The notes under the pieces were generated by a model. That model did not search any database and was not told the DNA's origin. It saw only the letters and a list, made by a program, of their open reading frames with translations. Shown piece after piece: positions 1 through 3,844 of a stretch of DNA of 5,786 bases (within the stretch, counting starts at the first letter, position 1; each line of letters starts with the position of its first letter). The stretch comes from Euryarchaeota archaeon UBA229. GTDB lineage: Archaea > Thermoplasmatota > Poseidoniia > Poseidoniales > Poseidoniaceae. The stretch is from NCBI GenBank assembly GCA_002505355.1, contig DAUW01000026.1, forward strand, positions 10,501 through 16,286, given 5' to 3'. The position numbers were made by a program, and so were the translations under genes.

Positions 1-416
1 ACTGGTAGTCCTCCAACAAAATCTATCGCTGGCTCGACATCGATGATGTCTCTGACGTAGGTTGTTTTTGGTACCGGGATTTTGTTACGAGCAAGGATTT
101 GCGATGCGTGTAATTTATCGCGACTTTGCAAAATACCTTGCCCGGTATTAGCAGTCCAAATTCCCAGTTGCTCCATGTGTCGAAGAACCGCTACACCATG
201 CTTGGTAATAGAGTGCCCTATACGCGGAATCACTGCATCGTGCATGAAAGGTTCGCCTGCATAGTGAATGTCAATCGCGCCATCATCGACGAATAATGAG
301 AACTTCATCGGGTCAGTGACCTCGACATCAATACCGCGGGCTTGAGCTTCTTGAACTAACCTTCTGGTGCTGTAGAGCCGAGGCCCTCTAGACAACACTG
401 CTAGTTTTTGCTCCAT
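1..416 (-). CDS. rimK: RimK-type ATP-grasp alpha-L-glutamate ligase, N-terminal part (cut by left edge)
   Basis: This family uses ATP to join glutamate (or another amino acid) to a carboxyl group through an acyl-phosphate. In E. coli, RimK adds glutamates to the C-terminus of ribosomal protein S6. Visible are 138 codons of a protein that is about 300 residues in E. coli. Family signatures seen are LSRGPRLYSTRRL (8-20), DPMKFS (35-40), IHYAGEPF (50-57), DAVIPRIGHSIT (60-71), then TGQGILQSRDKLHASQILAR (91-110) followed by IPVPKT. These match the pre-ATP-grasp domain and the start of the ATP-binding region of bacterial RimK as I recall it, including the PRIG and RDKL blocks. The ATP- and Mg-binding residues lie beyond the edge. 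The ATG at 416-414 is chosen because an in-frame TGA lies only 11 codons upstream. No well-spaced Shine-Dalgarno is seen. The substrate is uncertain: archaea lack bacterial-type S6, and archaeal relatives act on coenzyme F420, tetrahydrosarcinapterin or the LysW carrier. Confidence 0.9.
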   Translation of the reverse strand, partial: MEQKLAVLSRGPRLYSTRRLVQEAQARGIDVEVTDPMKFSLFVDDGAIDIHYAGEPFMHDAVIPRIGHSITKHGVAVLRHMEQLGIWTANTGQGILQSRDKLHASQILARNKIPVPKTTYVRDIIDVEPAIDFVGGLP

Positions 417-513
417 GAGTATCGGTGCTACCAGTCCTTTTTGATATCATCGCAGTAATTATCTGTTATACGACAATAGAGTCTTTGAAGTGCTTATTCT
501 ACTTCCAAGGTCC
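417..513. promoter_or_regulatory. Divergent intergenic region with candidate TATA-like elements
   Basis: The 97 bp between two divergent start codons must hold the upstream signals of both genes. On the plus strand, TTATAC at about 466-471 would place transcription start near 495 by the usual archaeal spacing of about 25 bp, giving a leader of about 20 nt for the 514 start. On the minus strand, the AT-rich AGATAATTAC at about 455-464 would place a start near 433 for the rimK-like gene, also with a short leader. A purine run AAAAAGGA (minus strand, 443-436) is too far from the ATG at 416 to be a normal Shine-Dalgarno. These are eye-picked motifs with weak consensus; only the divergent arrangement is certain. 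Confidence 0.3.
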
Positions 514-1599
514 ATGTCCGACCAAGAGACCCAATCTGGGGAGGCAAATATTGAGCCCCCTGAAATTGACAAACAGGGTACAGATACAACGGAGGAAACA
601 GGTTCTGTTGAGAGTTTAGGCTCGCTAAAGGAATCCTTGAAAAAGTCACGCTGGAACGTATTTATGTTCCTTGGCTTAGCTTTCTTGATGTTCGGGTTTG
701 CTTTATTCCCAATGCCAATGGACGCTGATTTCGAGTACGGTACCGCAGAGAAAGATCTTGGTTTCGTTTGGGGGCCATCACTGGCAGGCGAGGACTTCAT
801 GGATGTACCATATGAAGTGACTGTCAAAGTAAATCAACTTCCCGCAACAACTGGCAATATAACCCTCGAGGTCTTTGTTGTTCAAATTGATGATTGCACG
901 GATCCAGAATCTGCAAGTGATGCCGAGACAAAAGCCCGGGCAGATAATGACCATGGATATCAGTACGGTTTCGTCAACTCACCAGTAGAAGGCAGATCGT
1001 ACACTTTCGATTTTAATCTGGACATGGGCCAATATTGCTTAACTGCTAAAGCTGTTGGTCAAGATGGAACAGTCGTCGACCCGAGTAGAACTAATCTAGA
1101 TGTTTCAGGTAAGTTATGGCCCAATCAGGTGATTGCTGGATTACCAGGAATAGTATTCCTCGGGCTCTCTACATTTGCTTTCATCGGGGCACAGAAGGTT
1201 GGTAAACAGGTAAAATCAATATTAGAAGACAAGAAGGTAACCGAAGAGCAAATGGTGCTAGATGAGGCGAGGCGACAGAAAATTGTTGCAGGCCCGGGCG
1301 GCCCACCTAAACCAGTCCCTGGCCCTGGCGGTCCACCAAGCGGGGTAGCTGGACCATCTGGCGCACCTCCAAGTCAAACTCCATCAGGTCCAACTAATGT
1401 GGCAACCGACAGCCAATCAACACGTGCTGGACCACCACAGACAACTGTACCCGAACCCGTTACTCTACCTGACGATGGTGCGACATTTGAGGACGCAGGA
1501 AATGGCTACTATTATCGCAAGCTGGCGAATGGTTCCTACGAGCAACAAGTCTACGTGAAAGACGCTTCTGGTAATTATGTTCCATATCAAGCGGAATAG
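514..1599 (+). CDS. Two-pass membrane protein with outside beta-type loop and Pro/Gly-rich cytoplasmic tail, function unknown
   Basis: I do not recognise a family; 361 residues. In order: an acidic, hydrophilic N-terminus (1-40); a basic patch KESLKKSR (39-46); helix 1 (about 47-66); a loop with beta-rich, alternating hydrophobic pattern (about 68-200) containing C128 and C175, which could form a disulfide; helix 2 (about 206-226); a basic then charged segment that may be helical (227-258); a Pro/Gly-rich region (259-315) with two GPGGPP units; and an aromatic C-terminus with GNGYYYRK and GNYVPY (329-359). Positive charges just before helix 1 and just after helix 2 put both ends in the cytoplasm and the loop outside. 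ATG 514 is preferred to the in-frame GTG at 490, which would add LILLPRS ahead of a typical MSDQ start and lies close to the likely transcription start. An AAGG at 507-510 is too close to be a good ribosome site. The gene lies 76 bp upstream of the next gene on the same strand. Confidence 0.85.
   Translation: MSDQETQSGEANIEPPEIDKQGTDTTEETGSVESLGSLKESLKKSRWNVFMFLGLAFLMFGFALFPMPMDADFEYGTAEKDLGFVWGPSLAGEDFMDVPYEVTVKVNQLPATTGNITLEVFVVQIDDCTDPESASDAETKARADNDHGYQYGFVNSPVEGRSYTFDFNLDMGQYCLTAKAVGQDGTVVDPSRTNLDVSGKLWPNQVIAGLPGIVFLGLSTFAFIGAQKVGKQVKSILEDKKVTEEQMVLDEARRQKIVAGPGGPPKPVPGPGGPPSGVAGPSGAPPSQTPSGPTNVATDSQSTRAGPPQTTVPEPVTLPDDGATFEDAGNGYYYRKLANGSYEQQVYVKDASGNYVPYQAE
1288..1458 (+). repeat. Pro/Gly-rich low-complexity coding segment
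   Basis: Residues 259-315 of the two-pass membrane protein are dominated by Pro, Gly, Ser, Ala and Thr. GPGGPP occurs at residues 260-265 and 270-275, followed by the degenerate GPSGAPP (280-286) and AGPP (305-308). The DNA is locally GC-rich (for example GGCCCGGGCGGCCC at 1291-1304) in an otherwise AT-leaning window. By topology it should be cytoplasmic and disordered. Confidence 0.7.
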
Positions 1600-1675
1600 A
1601 TTTATCACAACGACAATCAGTGATTTTTTGAGTCAAAACACAAGATGATTGAAAGGGTAAAGCGTCAACGCACCG
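1600..1675 (+). promoter_or_regulatory. Intergenic spacer with T6 tract; possible terminator and weak promoter
   Basis: These 76 bp separate two same-strand genes. A T6 run at 1624-1629, 25 bp after the upstream stop, could be an archaeal T-tract terminator, though six T's without a second run is weak. ATTTATCA at about 1600-1607 is a poor TATA-like match that would give a leader of roughly 40 nt for the downstream gene. No clear Shine-Dalgarno lies next to the GTG at 1676. Co-transcription of the two genes is possible and cannot be settled from sequence. Confidence 0.25.
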
Positions 1676-3844
1676 GTGGTGAAGAGATTGTCTGACGACT
1701 TGAAATCCAGTCTTACAGCGGCCAAACTCAAAGCCCTATGTATCCTAAATGACCTGCCAACCAGCGGTAATAAATCAGAACTAGTCGGACGATTATTAGA
1801 GTCAGGGCTATCAAAAGACGAGTTAGGAATTGAGGCCACTGTCGATAGTAAGTCAACTCAGTTAACCGGTGGAGAGGAATCAATAATTCAACCGTCATTG
1901 TCGCTCGAAGACGAGGATACTCTCACTCCCGATGTAGAGCCTGTCGTCGAACAACCGGCTGCTGAGGCAATAATTACTCTGGATTCGGATGATGACGTGC
2001 TTGATGCTGAGGTTCTTGATGCAGAGTTTGTCAGTCTGGAGGAAGAGGTTAAGCTACCAAAGAAGGAAGTTGTGGTCAGTAAGAAAGCACCGTCTGCACA
2101 AGATGCCGCAACCTTGCTCGATATGGTAAAGCAACCAAAAATTGCTGCCGTGTTTGTTATTGTGCTAATTTTAGGTGCCGGCACTTGGTATTACTTCAAT
2201 AATCAATTAGAGCCCTTTACTGCGGATAAGTTACGCTATGGCGATGAAATGACATACACGATTTCGGATGGTGATTTCATGGCCAGTGATGGATTTCTTG
2301 ATTATGTTCTCGACCAATTCGAAACCGAGGAGGATATTTGTAAACTGCGCTTATTATTCTCAGGAACTGGTGAATTATCGATTACTGACGGCGACCAGTC
2401 CCAACTAGTCTCGCAGTCCTCACTCGACCGAAAGGGCGCAGTTAGTGCCAAAGGCGGGCAAGGGATGGATTGGTTGGCAGTAGAATCTGTATCAAATTAC
2501 GATTTGACCGATTTAACTATCCAACGACAATTGACCTCGTTTCTAGATTCAACTATCTGCTCTAATAACAAGGCAAGCATGACTGGAGATGCCGATTTTA
2601 TCTCAACACAATGGACTGAATTGAGAGACAGAGCGTCGATTGGAACCTCAGTAAATTGGAATCTTAACGTTGAGGATGCGTACCAAGGTTACCTGATGAC
2701 TTTCGGCGTTGGCGGAATTCTGGGCGAATTGGATACCTTATCGCCAGGGTTTTCGATGCTGCTTCAGCCAGTTGAATTACAAGAACTGCTTGCTAATGAT
2801 TACATCGATGATGGAGCATCAGGCTCTAGATTAGGTTGGGACTGGAGAGTGCTGGGAACCGAGAAGTTAGGCAGTACCGATATGTGGAAAATCGTTGCAA
2901 CAAACCAAGATGTCCAAGATTTGTGTTTGGGCTCTGCTAGCATGACCTTACTGGTCGAAGAGGGCAACCCGTGGGCGACCAAGCAGACGGTGAATGTCGT
3001 TATTTCCGGCAGCGATAGTAATCGCCAAGGCTGCTCAACCACCACGAAACTACTGGGCGATTATGTCCTGCCCGATGGAGAATTGACCATGAGTCACACA
3101 TTTCAAAAATCCTCGCTTAATAGAGGCACAAAAGGCTTAGAATTCGGGCTATCATACGATGCACGGCCTCAAGCAAACGAACTTTCACCGAGCGATGGTG
3201 ATCTAAATGATTGGGGGCCAAATGGCGAACATATGCCGGACCAATCAACCATTAGGACCCATAGCATAGAAGCCGCAGTTGATTGTTTAGAATATCTTCA
3301 ATCGTCTGCTTCCGGAGCAGTTGCTGCAATAGATGATGGTGGCTATATTTGGCGAGCAATTGAACAGCAATTTGATACCACTACACAATGGAATCTCTCA
3401 TGGATTGCTAGCGACGACATTGCCGGCTGGGTAACTTTCAACATAACCGGTACACCAAGTGCTGAAAACTGTCAATTTGATCAAAAGGGCAGCTATGATG
3501 AAACCGTATCGTATAACAGGGAATTCATCCCCAAGGTTCTCAACATCTCAACTATTGAAGAATCACTGCTGGATTCCAACCGGTTTCCAGCCCTCTCCTC
3601 TGACCAGGGAATATTCACCGATTCCGGCGCATACCATCCTGAGACTAGAGTTGGCTATCTGGTTGTTGTTCCCGGAAGCGGAATTAATACTATATTGGCC
3701 AATATCGGTGACGCAACTGACGGAGCCTGTACCGTCGACATATCTAGAGAGTGGACTGAAAACGGTTTTGATAAACGCTTTAATTTGATTGCTGATGCTA
3801 CAAATGGTCGAATCATCGGTTGGAATTACGTCATGAATACGTGA
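1676..3844 (+). CDS. SAP-domain membrane protein with large outside domain, function unknown
   Basis: This is a 722-residue protein. Residues about 10-44 form a SAP motif: LTAAKLKALCILNDLPTSG, then NKSELVGRLLESG, with the expected helix, LPTSG turn and KSELVGRLL helix. SAP domains are known as short helix-extended-loop-helix DNA-binding modules. An acidic linker (about 45-130) follows, with LDSDDD and a tandem VLDAE repeat at 108-117, then a basic stretch with LPKKE. One helix (about 156-174, ending WYYF) crosses the membrane; lysines on its N-terminal side suggest the SAP end is cytoplasmic. The remaining roughly 545 residues would be outside. They look beta-rich, contain seven cysteines (222, 295, 417, 453, 537, 599, 684) and match no family I recognise. 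GTG 1676 is followed at once by GTG 1679, and either may be the start. An in-frame TAA at 1658 bars an earlier start, and the ATG at 1645 is out of frame. The TGA abuts the convergent gene's stop. Confidence 0.88.
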   Translation: MVKRLSDDLKSSLTAAKLKALCILNDLPTSGNKSELVGRLLESGLSKDELGIEATVDSKSTQLTGGEESIIQPSLSLEDEDTLTPDVEPVVEQPAAEAIITLDSDDDVLDAEVLDAEFVSLEEEVKLPKKEVVVSKKAPSAQDAATLLDMVKQPKIAAVFVIVLILGAGTWYYFNNQLEPFTADKLRYGDEMTYTISDGDFMASDGFLDYVLDQFETEEDICKLRLLFSGTGELSITDGDQSQLVSQSSLDRKGAVSAKGGQGMDWLAVESVSNYDLTDLTIQRQLTSFLDSTICSNNKASMTGDADFISTQWTELRDRASIGTSVNWNLNVEDAYQGYLMTFGVGGILGELDTLSPGFSMLLQPVELQELLANDYIDDGASGSRLGWDWRVLGTEKLGSTDMWKIVATNQDVQDLCLGSASMTLLVEEGNPWATKQTVNVVISGSDSNRQGCSTTTKLLGDYVLPDGELTMSHTFQKSSLNRGTKGLEFGLSYDARPQANELSPSDGDLNDWGPNGEHMPDQSTIRTHSIEAAVDCLEYLQSSASGAVAAIDDGGYIWRAIEQQFDTTTQWNLSWIASDDIAGWVTFNITGTPSAENCQFDQKGSYDETVSYNREFIPKVLNISTIEESLLDSNRFPALSSDQGIFTDSGAYHPETRVGYLVVVPGSGINTILANIGDATDGACTVDISREWTENGFDKRFNLIADATNGRIIGWNYVMNT
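1997..2026 (+). repeat. Tandem 15-bp repeat encoding VLDAE twice
   Basis: The acidic linker of the SAP-membrane protein contains VLDAE-VLDAE at residues 108-117. The two 15-bp units, GTGCTTGATGCTGAG and GTTCTTGATGCAGAG, differ at two third-codon positions, which is consistent with an older local duplication kept at the protein level. Confidence 0.6.

Noticed and set aside
82..264. A small Cys-rich plus-strand frame that could look like a zinc-binding protein
   Set aside because: It is exactly antisense to conserved RimK residues, and the cysteines arise from reversed GCA/GCG-type codons without a CxxC pair pattern.
490..492. GTG as the start of the two-pass membrane protein
   Set aside because: It would add a hydrophobic LILLPRS stretch before an ordinary MSDQ start and lies near or before the likely transcription start; ATG 514 fits better, though this is not proven.
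459..827. A 122-codon minus-strand open frame over the start of the two-pass protein gene
   Set aside because: It is antisense to a well-supported gene with membrane helices, its product is Ser-rich and unstructured, and it would also run across the divergent promoter region.
1973..1999. Hydrophobic-acidic IITLDSDDD in the linker, resembling a SUMO-interacting motif
   Set aside because: Archaea have only distant ubiquitin-like modifiers, the motif is short, and the whole linker is acidic, so the match is expected by chance.
1888..2184. A 98-codon minus-strand frame
   Set aside because: Its Ser/Thr-rich product is the expected antisense reading of the acidic linker codons (GAT, GAG, GAC) of the SAP-membrane protein.
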